64,000 nucleotides of DNA from JBBSAT01 sp044223665 (GTDB lineage: Bacteria; Myxococcota_A; Polyangia; Polyangiales; Sandaracinaceae): assembly GCA_044223665.1 (NCBI GenBank), contig JBGALT010000006.1:1-64000 (forward strand), written 5' to 3'. The notes beneath the pieces were generated by a model. The model saw nothing but the letters and a program-made list of their open reading frames with translations. It searched no databases and was not told the DNA's origin. Below, piece by piece: positions 44,386 to 51,663 of the stretch; position 1 is the first letter of the stretch; every line of letters starts with the position of its first letter. Position numbers and translations under genes: made by a program.

Positions 44386-45154
44386 CGCGCATGTCGCTCG
44401 GGTTGGGCGGAGACGTGGAAGGCTTCGGCAGCGTCCGGAACAGGCCGTAGAGACCGCAGGCGAAGAGACAGAGGGCGAAGACCTGGTACGCGCTCAGCCC
44501 GAGGACGTAGGTCCGCGTGTCGCGGAGCGGCTCGATCGCGAACCGGAAGATACCGTAGAGCAGCATGTGCAGCGCGAAGAAGCGCCCGCGCAGCGCCCCA
44601 CCGCGCCTCAGGAGCACCACGAAGGCGATCCCGAGCGCGAGATGGAAGAGCAGATCGTAGAGCGCCGTCGGATGGCGCATCACGCCGTGCTCGTCGGGGA
44701 GCGCGAGCCAGGCGTCGGTGGGCAAGCCGGGACAGCAGCCCACGATCAGACAGCCGACGCGGCCGATCGCGATCGAGAAAGGCAGGACGGTGGCGAAGCG
44801 ATCGTTGGGTGGCTCGCGGAAGCCGGCGAGCCGCTTGAGCACCTCGGCCGTGAGGAAGCCGAAGAGCAGCCCTCCGGTGATCGAGCGACCGACGTGCAGG
44901 AGATCGCTCGCCGACACCGCCTCGATCGGCCAGCGCAGATCTCCGACGATGGCCGCGAGCTTGGCGCCCACGAGCGCACCGAAGAGCGTCGCGAGCTGGA
45001 TGCGCTGGTACTTCCGCCGGAGCGCCGGGTCGCGGAACACCGTGCCCGAGGGAAAGAGCACCGCCAGAGCCAGCCCGGCCAGGACCGGCAGCACGTAGCC
45101 GGGGTGCAAGCCGCGCGCGAGCGTGCCGGAGAGCGCGTCGAGCGCGTCGTTCAC
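44351..45154 (-). CDS. Lgt-like (prolipoprotein diacylglyceryl transferase family) protein
   Basis: This 267-residue protein has about seven transmembrane helices. It shows Lgt features: GRVGCLIVGCCPG in place of the usual Lgt signature, HPTALYDLLFHL and RFAIEPLRDTRTY. The signature region differs from housekeeping Lgt (Cys-rich), so it may transfer a group to or from a lipid other than a lipoprotein. It overlaps the upstream amidohydrolase-like gene by four bases (GTGA) and the small membrane protein gene by 35 bases. I take it as a paralog with a specialised role in the operon. Confidence 0.82.
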   Translation of the reverse strand: MNDALDALSGTLARGLHPGYVLPVLAGLALAVLFPSGTVFRDPALRRKYQRIQLATLFGALVGAKLAAIVGDLRWPIEAVSASDLLHVGRSITGGLLFGFLTAEVLKRLAGFREPPNDRFATVLPFSIAIGRVGCLIVGCCPGLPTDAWLALPDEHGVMRHPTALYDLLFHLALGIAFVVLLRRGGALRGRFFALHMLLYGIFRFAIEPLRDTRTYVLGLSAYQVFALCLFACGLYGLFRTLPKPSTSPPNPSDMRDDRPEPPAELA

Positions 45155-45960
45155 GGCACCATGCTCCCGAGCGCGTCGAGCAGACCACCGAGCACGCGCT
45201 CGACGCGGGCGACGCCCTCGGGGACGAGCGTCGCCGTCGCCTCGTCGGCGTAGATCGCGCGGCTGAGCTCGATCTGGATCGCGTGCACGCCCTCGAGGGG
45301 CCGGCCGTAGCGCTGCGTGGACCAGCCCCCGCGATACGGATCGTCGTGCTTCACGGTCAGCCCGTTCTCGAGGAAGTGGCGCTCGACGAGATCGATCACG
45401 AGCCGGCCCGCGCTCGTCCGACCGCGCGAGCCGGGGACGACGTCCGCGCGCTTCTCGCGACCGCCCTTCCCGCTCGAAGGCATCGAGTGCCCGGAGACGA
45501 GGACCACGTGCCCGAAGCGCGCCTTCTTGCGCGCCACCTCGGCCTCGAGCGCCGCGTGGTAGGGCGCGTGGTAGAGCGCGAGGCGGCGCTCGAGCTCGAC
45601 GAACGTGATCGGCTCGCGCAGCGCCGGCTTTCCCTCGGTGGTGGTCCGCCAGACCACCCCGCGGCTCTGCGTCGGGCGCGGCGCCGGGTGATCGCGAACC
45701 GTCTGACGATCGACGTCGTCGGGCGCGCGGTTGAGATCGACGACGTAGCGCGAGAGTCGGCTGGTGAGCAGCGTCGCGCCGTGGGCCGGGGCGCTCGCGT
45801 AGAGGCGGTCGACGTGAAGATCCGAGTCGCGCAGGATCACGCCGTCGCCGACCAGGAGCTGCGCGCGCACGTCGGCCGGCACCTCGCGGCCCGCGTGCGG
45901 GACCTCGACGACGACCGCGGTCTCCGACGCCGGATCCGCGCGCACGAGCTCGAGCCACAT
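45151..45960 (-). CDS. N-formylglutamate amidohydrolase family protein
   Basis: This 269-residue protein matches the N-formylglutamate amidohydrolase (HutG-type) family: VVVEVPHAGREVP, a DSDLHVDRLYA metal-site region, SRYVVDLNR, VLVSGHSMPS and IQIELSRAIY. The family uses a zinc ion to hydrolyse amides. In this context it may act on something other than formylglutamate. ATG 45960 is chosen because a TAGGCT hexamer lies seven bases upstream; a GTG at 45984 is in frame. It heads the six-gene unit. Confidence 0.85.
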   Translation of the reverse strand: MWLELVRADPASETAVVVEVPHAGREVPADVRAQLLVGDGVILRDSDLHVDRLYASAPAHGATLLTSRLSRYVVDLNRAPDDVDRQTVRDHPAPRPTQSRGVVWRTTTEGKPALREPITFVELERRLALYHAPYHAALEAEVARKKARFGHVVLVSGHSMPSSGKGGREKRADVVPGSRGRTSAGRLVIDLVERHFLENGLTVKHDDPYRGGWSTQRYGRPLEGVHAIQIELSRAIYADEATATLVPEGVARVERVLGGLLDALGSMVP

Positions 45961-45967
45961 CGTGCCG

Positions 45968-45973
45968 AGCCTA
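45968..45973 (-). promoter_or_regulatory. TAGGCT -10 element of the six-gene operon
   Basis: TAGGCT on the minus strand is seven bases from ATG 45960 with no Shine-Dalgarno sequence. It is the only promoter candidate seen for the operon. Confidence 0.4.
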
Positions 45974-46057
45974 CTCGTTCTCACCGCGGCGGTCGCGACG
46001 CTTCATCGCGTCGCTCGCTCGCCGTTCCTTTCCCCGCGGCGGCTGCCCGCAGCCCCT

Positions 46058-46363
46058 CGCCCACACCGGCAGCTGACCATTCATCGCATCTCGCCTCCGA
46101 CACCGTCAGGACGGCTCGGATCGCGCGAGTGGACCCCGTGGGCTGATGGAGGTGGGGCTCGGCACGCAGCGGCGTCGCGGCGAAGACGCGAGCGCTGCGC
46201 TGCGCAGAGACGCTCGCCCGCTACGCGCTGGGTGGCGTCCGTCTGGCGCTGACGCCGCTGCGCGTCGATCCCCATCCCCATCCGCCGACGGCGGCCACTG
46301 CGCCGCGACCACCGCCCTCGCGGCTCGTCGGCTCCGAGATGCGATGAACGCCCACACCGGCAG
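46058..46363. repeat. Long imperfect palindrome flanked by 15-bp direct repeats
   Basis: This element fills most of the 489-base gap 45985-46473, where no gene is convincing. Arms 46080-46101 and 46327-46348 match at 19 of 22 positions as inverted copies. Nested inside, 46118-46135 pairs with 46293-46310, 46145-46157 with 46270-46282, and 46165-46176 with 46251-46262 (perfect 12 bp). A last stem is at 46188-46194/46211-46217. CGCCCACACCGGCAG occurs directly repeated at 46058-46072 and 46349-46363. It could be a MITE-like element, a structured RNA, or two inverted copies of a short repeat. No second copy was seen in the window. Confidence 0.6.
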
Positions 46364-46473
46364 AGCCGGAGGTAGGGCGGCCGAGCTCCGCGATCGTCAC
46401 GGCGCGGGTCGCGCGCATCGGCGTGGGCGGCCGTCCGCTGCCGATCGGAGGCGCGGCACCGTCCTCGCGGCTC

Positions 46474-46893
46474 TCACCGGGCAGCCGCGCCGCGGACGTC
46501 GATCCGCAGCGTGCTCTCGGCATCCACGGGCTCGCAGCGCGCACCGACGCACGCGTGGCCGTCCACGCGCACGGCGAGCACGGCCGTGCCGATCGAGCGC
46601 GCGACGATGGGCACCCGGAAGCGCAGCGGGTCGGCGCTCGGATCGTCGGCGTCGAAGCGGAAGAGGCGCCCGCGGACCACCTCGATCGCCGCGCCGTCGA
46701 CGCTGGGCGTCACGAGCAAGGGGCCGCGCGCAGCGTCCTCGGCGTGCACGACCGCCACGATCTCGGCGTGCTCGCCCGGGTGCAGCTCGGGAGCCGGCTC
46801 GAGGGAGATGGCGAGCGCGCGATGCTGTGCGCCCGCGGGATGCGCGAGCCCCGCGAGGACGGCGACCCCGAGCCCGAGCCCGAGCCGCTTCAT
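46474..46893 (-). CDS. Secreted protein of unknown function
   Basis: This 139-residue protein has a Sec signal peptide (about residues 1-22, ending HPAGAQ) and a beta-sandwich-like mature part (ALAISLEPAPELHPGEH, then LRFRVPIVARS). Two Cys (GHACVGARCEP) could form a disulfide. Its ATG overlaps the stop of the upstream thioesterase by four bases (ATGA), so the two are coupled. No family is recognised. Confidence 0.75.
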   Translation of the reverse strand: MKRLGLGLGVAVLAGLAHPAGAQHRALAISLEPAPELHPGEHAEIVAVVHAEDAARGPLLVTPSVDGAAIEVVRGRLFRFDADDPSADPLRFRVPIVARSIGTAVLAVRVDGHACVGARCEPVDAESTLRIDVRGAAAR

Positions 46894-47366
46894 GCGCTCC
46901 GCTTCTCGAGCCGGGCCTTGCGGCGCGCGACCGCTTCCGCGTGGTGCCGCTCGTCGTCGGTGTTCTCGAGGGCCAGCGGCGGCTGCTCGCACGGCTTGCC
47001 GCCATCGTCGACGGCGACGAAGGTCATGAATGCCTCGACGCAGCGCCGGCGCTGCCCGGTCGAGCGATCCTCGACCTGCACGTGCACCTCCACCTCGACC
47101 GACGAGCGGAACGCCGCGTTCAAGCGCCCGGTGACGATGACGACGTCCCCGACGCGGATCGGCGAGACGAAGTTCACGTCGTCCATCGAGGCGGTGACGG
47201 AGACGCGACCCGAATGACGCTGCGCCGCGATGGCTCCGCACACGTCCATCCAGGCCAGCACCGTGCCGCCGAACGCCGTGCCCAGCACGTTCGAGTGCTG
47301 CGGGAGCACCAGCTCGGTCATCTGCGTGAAGGATGCGCGTGGCGAGCGCGGAGCGAGGGTCGTCAC
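46890..47366 (-). CDS. Acyl-CoA thioesterase, hotdog family
   Basis: This 158-residue protein has the single hotdog fold of the YciA/acyl-CoA hydrolase group. It shows QHSNVLGTAFGGTVLAWMD near the N-terminus, where the Asp and Asn take part in catalysis, and DDVNFVSPIRVGD. It would hydrolyse acyl-CoA to free acid and CoA. The C-terminal 30 residues are Arg/Glu-rich. The GTG start at 47366 has a TACGAA hexamer six bases upstream and no Shine-Dalgarno sequence; a downstream start near MTELVLP is possible. Confidence 0.88.
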   Translation of the reverse strand: MTTLAPRSPRASFTQMTELVLPQHSNVLGTAFGGTVLAWMDVCGAIAAQRHSGRVSVTASMDDVNFVSPIRVGDVVIVTGRLNAAFRSSVEVEVHVQVEDRSTGQRRRCVEAFMTFVAVDDGGKPCEQPPLALENTDDERHHAEAVARRKARLEKRSA

Positions 47367-47392
47367 GCCGCGTTCGTACCGAGAAGTGGGAT

Positions 47393-47405
47393 GCGTTGCA
47401 AACGC
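47393..47405. promoter_or_regulatory. Short palindrome upstream of the thioesterase gene
   Basis: GCGTTGCAAACGC has 5-bp arms around GCA. It lies about 30 bases before GTG 47366 and may be an operator overlapping the promoter. Confidence 0.25.
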
Positions 47406-47411
47406 GGGAGT

Positions 47412-47440
47412 GTGATCGCGGACGGTGGGTCCGCGATCAC
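47412..47440. terminator. Perfect 12-bp hairpin downstream of the repeat lipoprotein gene
   Basis: GTGATCGCGGAC pairs perfectly with GTCCGCGATCAC around GGTGG. It lies 27 bases past the stop of the minus-strand lipoprotein gene and just before the thioesterase promoter region. There is no T-run. Confidence 0.7.
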
Positions 47441-47466
47441 GCGCGCTGCCGCATCGGAGGCTCGCC

Positions 47467-49161
47467 TCAGCCGCAGACGCGGCCGCGGCCGCAGGTGTAC
47501 GGAGCGAGGCAGCTGTTGCCGCAGCACGGCTGTCCGTCGCCGCCGCAGGCCTGGCAGGTGTCGCCGCCGCAGACCGAGTAAGGCCCGGGGCAGCCGAGGC
47601 CACCGCCGCAGCAGGGCTGGCCGTTCGCGCCGCACGCGCCGCCCATGCAGCTACCGGCGCTGCACGTGCCCTGCCCGTCGCCGCAGTCCATCCCGGTCGC
47701 GACGCACTCGTCGTTCACGCAGCACGCGCCGCCACCGCAGGCCTGTCCCGCGCAGCACGGCTGGCCGGGCCCGCCGCAGAGCTCGCAGGTCGCGCCACCG
47801 AAGCCGCCCGTGCAGACGAGCCCGCCTGCCGTGCACTGCCCGGCGCCGCCGCCGCCCACCTGCGGACAGCACGGCTGACCCGCGCCGCCGCACGTGAACA
47901 TCGTCGACGTGCACGAGCCCATCTGGCAGGTGGTGACCGTGCCGCAGAGCGTCCCGCTGGCGACGCAGCGGTTGCCGACGCAGCAGCCGCCCGCGTCGCA
48001 GGCGCCGCTGCCGCAGCACGGCTCGCCCATCGCGCCGCACGCGGTCGTCATGCCGGCGAGGCACACGTCACCGCTCGCGAGCGCGCCGCCGGAGGGCACG
48101 CAGCTGCCGCCATCGCAGCAGCCACCGCCGTTGCAGCCGCCGCCCGGGCAGCACGCGGTGCCGGGGTCGCCGCACTGCTCGCAGGCGCCGCCGCTGCACG
48201 TCCCGCCGTTGCTGCACGTGCCGCCGGCGGCGACGCAGCTGCCGTCCGCGGGATCGCAGCAGCCGCCCGCGCCGCAGGTGTTCCCGGCGCAGCACTGGTC
48301 TCCCACTCCGCCGCACGCCTCGCAGGTCGCGCCGCCGCCGCCGGGCCCACCGCCGCCCGTGCACGCGAAGCCGCCGTCGCAGGTGCGGCCCGCACAGCAC
48401 GCCTCACCGTTGCCTCCGCACGCCGCGCATACGGCGCCTCCCGTGGGATCGAACGCGCAGGCGAGACCGGCGTCGCACTGGTTCATCCCGCAGCACGGCT
48501 CGCCATCGCCGCCGCACGCGATGCAGGAGCCGCTCGCGGTATCGCAGCGCGTCCCGTTCGCCGTGCAGGTGTTGCCGGCGCAGCAGTCCTGGCCGACGCC
48601 GCCGCAGCTGCCGCACGAGCCCATGTCGCACATGCCACCGACCGGGCAGGCGCCGCCCGCGCCGACGCAGGTCCCCGTGACGCAGCAGCCGGTGCCGCAG
48701 TCGTTGCCGGGACAGCACGCCGTGCCCGGCGCGCCGCACGCCTGACAGGTGCCGGGGCCGCCGCCGTTGCACACGCCGCCGGCGCCGCAGACGCGGCCGG
48801 GACAGCACGTGCCGCCGAGCTCGCCGCAGGCCGAGCACACGCCCGCGACGCAGGCCGACCCGTCGGTGCACGCGCCCGCGCAGCACGCCAGGCCGAGCAC
48901 GCCGCAGCTCGTCGTCCCGCCGTCCGTGCCGATGCCCGTGTCGCGCAAGATCACGATCCCCGTGTCGTCGTTCGTCGTGCCGCCGTCGTCGGGGCGCGGA
49001 CCGGTGTCGGGACGCGGGCCTCCGACATCCTGAACCAGGCCCGTGTCGGGGAGCGTGATGCCGCTGTCCATCTCGTCGAGCGTGTGGGCGTCGCTACAGG
49101 CGGCGACGAAGCTGCTCGCGAGGGCGGCGAGCGCAACCGAGAAGAAAAGACGTGCGCGCAT
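47467..49161 (-). CDS. Lipoprotein with about fifteen Cys-rich repeats
   Basis: This 564-residue lipoprotein (lipobox FVAAC) has a linker rich in Asp/Gly/Thr/Pro followed by some 470 residues of repeats with about 100 Cys. The core repeat is CGxxGxPCCxGxxC, spaced by 25-40 residues, with repeated ACGGDGEPCC, ACGGNGEACC and similar variants. Such repeats probably form a rigid disulfide-bonded chain on the outer surface. The start at ATG 49161 has a GGAGGA site upstream; the frame extends further but only as low-quality sequence. No catalytic motif is seen. Confidence 0.87.
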   Translation of the reverse strand: MRARLFFSVALAALASSFVAACSDAHTLDEMDSGITLPDTGLVQDVGGPRPDTGPRPDDGGTTNDDTGIVILRDTGIGTDGGTTSCGVLGLACCAGACTDGSACVAGVCSACGELGGTCCPGRVCGAGGVCNGGGPGTCQACGAPGTACCPGNDCGTGCCVTGTCVGAGGACPVGGMCDMGSCGSCGGVGQDCCAGNTCTANGTRCDTASGSCIACGGDGEPCCGMNQCDAGLACAFDPTGGAVCAACGGNGEACCAGRTCDGGFACTGGGGPGGGGATCEACGGVGDQCCAGNTCGAGGCCDPADGSCVAAGGTCSNGGTCSGGACEQCGDPGTACCPGGGCNGGGCCDGGSCVPSGGALASGDVCLAGMTTACGAMGEPCCGSGACDAGGCCVGNRCVASGTLCGTVTTCQMGSCTSTMFTCGGAGQPCCPQVGGGGAGQCTAGGLVCTGGFGGATCELCGGPGQPCCAGQACGGGACCVNDECVATGMDCGDGQGTCSAGSCMGGACGANGQPCCGGGLGCPGPYSVCGGDTCQACGGDGQPCCGNSCLAPYTCGRGRVCG

Positions 49162-49366
49162 GGGGTCCTCCGCGCTCCCCGCGGCGGAGAGCAGCCCGCG
49201 ACTCTGCACCAGCGCCGCGCCGCGCCGCAACTCCCCCGCTCACGACGCACTGCGCCAAGGCGACGGCCCCGATGCGTGCCCTCCGCACGGAGACGAGTGC
49301 GCGAACGCCACGGCTCGTGCTAGCTCCTTCGCTCGCCACCCGGTGTGGCCACGAGCAGGTGCATCC

Positions 49367-50422
49367 ATGAGCGAAGCGAAGATCCAGGCGTACATCTCGG
49401 GCACCGGCGGCTACGTGCCGCCGCGCGTGGTCACCAACGATCAGCTCGCGAAGGAGTACGGGATCGACACCACGCACGAGTGGATCCACCAGCGTAGCGG
49501 CATCGAAGAGCGACGCTACGCGGACGAGGGCGTGGGCTCGGCCGAGATGGGGTGGCTGGCGGCGAAGAAGGCGATCGAGAACGCCAAGCTCACGCCGCGC
49601 GACATCGACATGATCATCTTCGCGACGCTCTCGCCCGACATGCACTTCCCGGGCAGCGCCGTGCTGATGCAGCGGCGCTTCACCGAGCTCTTCGAGGGCG
49701 ACATGCCCCGCTACGTTCCCTGCCTCGACATCCGCAACCAGTGCTCCGGCTTCCTCTACGGCCTCGGCACCGGCGCCTCGATGGTGCAGAGCGGCCAGTA
49801 CAAGCACGTCCTGCTCGTCGGCAGCGAGACGCACTCGGCGGCGCTCGACTTCACGACGCGCGGCCGTCAGGTGACCTCGCTCTTCGGCGACGGCGCGGGC
49901 GCGGCGGTCATCAGCGCGACCGACGATCAGAGCCGCGGCCTGCGCCGCTGGACGCTCGGCGCCGATGGCCGGCATGCCGAGGCCCTCTGCATGCGGATCT
50001 TCGACATCAGCAAGCGCCCCTTCCTCAAGCTCCAGGGCGATCGCATGAGCGATGCGACGATCCCGGCCGAGATGATCTGGCCGCAGATGGAGGGCAAGGT
50101 GGTCTTCCGTCACGCCGTCGAGAAGATGTGCATGTCGCTCATGCAGGTCTGCTTCGAGATGCAGCTCTCGGCGAACGACATCGATCTCTTCGTGTTCCAC
50201 CAGGCGAACATGCGCATCAACCAGTACGTCGCGCAGTCGCTCGGGATCCCCGAGAACAAGCTGATCCACAACATCCACAAGTACGGCAACACCACGGCCG
50301 CCACGATCCCGCTGCTCCTCGCCGAGGCGGAGGAGACGGGGCGCCTGAAGAAGGGCATGAAGGTCGCGATGGCGGCCTTCGGCGCCGGCTTCACGTGGGG
50401 CGCCGCGGTCATGGACTGGTGA
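49367..50422 (+). CDS. 3-oxoacyl-ACP synthase III family protein
   Basis: This 351-residue thiolase-fold enzyme has the KAS III (FabH) residues: catalytic Cys in RNQCSGFLYG, His in FHQANMRIN and Asn in KYGNTTAATIP. It would condense an acyl-CoA with malonyl-ACP or a related partner. The sequence between the Cys and His regions carries an insert (RIFDISKRPF) that sets it apart from short FabH. It is not beside other fatty acid genes, so it may serve a special lipid or polyketide-like pathway. ATG 49367 leads directly into KIQAYISGTGGYVP, the standard start. Confidence 0.92.
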   Translation: MSEAKIQAYISGTGGYVPPRVVTNDQLAKEYGIDTTHEWIHQRSGIEERRYADEGVGSAEMGWLAAKKAIENAKLTPRDIDMIIFATLSPDMHFPGSAVLMQRRFTELFEGDMPRYVPCLDIRNQCSGFLYGLGTGASMVQSGQYKHVLLVGSETHSAALDFTTRGRQVTSLFGDGAGAAVISATDDQSRGLRRWTLGADGRHAEALCMRIFDISKRPFLKLQGDRMSDATIPAEMIWPQMEGKVVFRHAVEKMCMSLMQVCFEMQLSANDIDLFVFHQANMRINQYVAQSLGIPENKLIHNIHKYGNTTAATIPLLLAEAEETGRLKKGMKVAMAAFGAGFTWGAAVMDW

Positions 50423-50480
50423 TCCGCGCGCGCCGTCGTCGCTCGGGCGACGGAGGCGAGCGACGAAGAGGAGGCAGCTC

Positions 50481-51632
50481 TTGAGCGCTCGCTGCTGGTG
50501 CTCGTTCGTGCTCCTCGTCGGTGCGTGCGGCGGTGCTCCGCCGGGCGCGCCCGAGCGAGCGAGCACGCCACCGAGCGAGACCGCACAGGGCCGAGCCACC
50601 GAGGCGACGAGCGCGAGCGAGACCGGCTCGTCCGTGCCCGAGGCCGCTCCCGCGCCCCCGCCCTCACGCTCGGACGAGCGCGCCGACGAGGCCGTCGCGG
50701 CGCCCACGTACGACCTGCACGAGTGGGGCGTCGTCGACGTGCCCGCCTCGGGCCCGGTGGAGATCGCCGCCGGCGCCGGCGCCCCCGCGAGGCCCGTCGC
50801 CGTCCGCAAGCCGGTCCTCTACGTGCACCTTCTCGACGGCGCGACCGAGACGCCGCTCTCGCTGCGCGTCGCGCTGGGGGGCTCCCTCGTCGAGCACGAC
50901 CCACCCGGCGCGGTCCGCGACGGCAACGTGCTCGAGTGGCCGTCGATCACCGCACGCGCGGCGCACTGCGCGCCGCACGTCCCGTCGGGCGCCTGCGCCA
51001 CGGCCGACGGCGTGTGCGAGGTCGCCGAGCTCGCTCGGTACGACGCGCCCTCGGCCGCGTGCCTCGAGGTCGATGGGGTGCGCTCCTCCCTGCTCTTCTA
51101 TCGCGGGAGCGCGCCGTCGATTCCCCTGCCGCTGACCGCGACGCGCGCGGCGGACGGCACCGTGACGGCGACCGCGAGCGCGACGTTCTACGGCACGCCG
51201 GGCGGGCTGCTCCGCCTCTCGAGCGCGATGGGCCCGTCGTCACCGGCGGGCCGGATCGTCGTCTCTCGCGCCGAGGCCCCCGGCTACGGCGGCTCGGTGT
51301 CCATCCCGGTCGGGACCGAGACGATCACGCGCGCGGAAGGCGTGGCCGAGCTCACCCGCTCGTTCACCGCGCTCGGGCTGACCGAAGACGAGGCCGCGGC
51401 GTTCGTCGCCGGCTGGGGCGACGAGCTCTTCGGCCCGGCGAGCACGGTCACGCGCGATGCGCCGGCCCGCTCGAGGCTCGCGCCCGACGGGCCGCGCCTG
51501 CCCGACGTGCTGCTCTACTTCATGCCCTACCCGACGATCGACGCCGTCTCGGCCCTCGACGCGCAGCCGCGCCCACGCGTGCTCCGGCGCGCGATGCTCG
51601 TGCGCATCGACCTCGGCCCCGCCGGAGGGTGA
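50481..51632 (+). CDS. Lipoprotein with LHEWG motif
   Basis: This 383-residue lipoprotein (lipobox LVGAC) has a Ser/Ala/Pro/Glu-rich linker to about residue 70. A beta-rich domain begins YDLHEWGVVDVP and RKPVLYVHLLDG, a pattern I have seen in secreted proteins of myxobacteria and planctomycetes with no known function. A pair of Cys-containing segments (AHCAPHVPSGACATADGVC) suggests disulfides. The TTG start is preceded by GAGGAGGC. It lies 58 bases after the KAS III gene and may be cotranscribed. Confidence 0.83.
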   Translation: MSARCWCSFVLLVGACGGAPPGAPERASTPPSETAQGRATEATSASETGSSVPEAAPAPPPSRSDERADEAVAAPTYDLHEWGVVDVPASGPVEIAAGAGAPARPVAVRKPVLYVHLLDGATETPLSLRVALGGSLVEHDPPGAVRDGNVLEWPSITARAAHCAPHVPSGACATADGVCEVAELARYDAPSAACLEVDGVRSSLLFYRGSAPSIPLPLTATRAADGTVTATASATFYGTPGGLLRLSSAMGPSSPAGRIVVSRAEAPGYGGSVSIPVGTETITRAEGVAELTRSFTALGLTEDEAAAFVAGWGDELFGPASTVTRDAPARSRLAPDGPRLPDVLLYFMPYPTIDAVSALDAQPRPRVLRRAMLVRIDLGPAGG

Positions 51633-51663
51633 CGCTCGTCACCGAGCCGCGTGATCGACGCCG

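Noticed and set aside
46058..46363. Integron attC site as an explanation of the palindrome
   Set aside because: The element is longer than attC sites, lacks the GTTRRRY and RYYYAAC core ends, and there is no integrase gene or cassette array.
45985..46473. Several open frames in the gap around the palindrome
   Set aside because: All have Arg/Ala-rich shadow composition, overlap each other on both strands and lack a start signal. The nested inverted repeats explain the sequence better.
47425..49323. Plus-strand frames opposite the Cys-repeat lipoprotein
   Set aside because: They mirror the periodicity of the repeat gene (Ala- or Pro/Gln-rich ladders) and have no start context. The minus-strand product has a lipobox and regular Cys.
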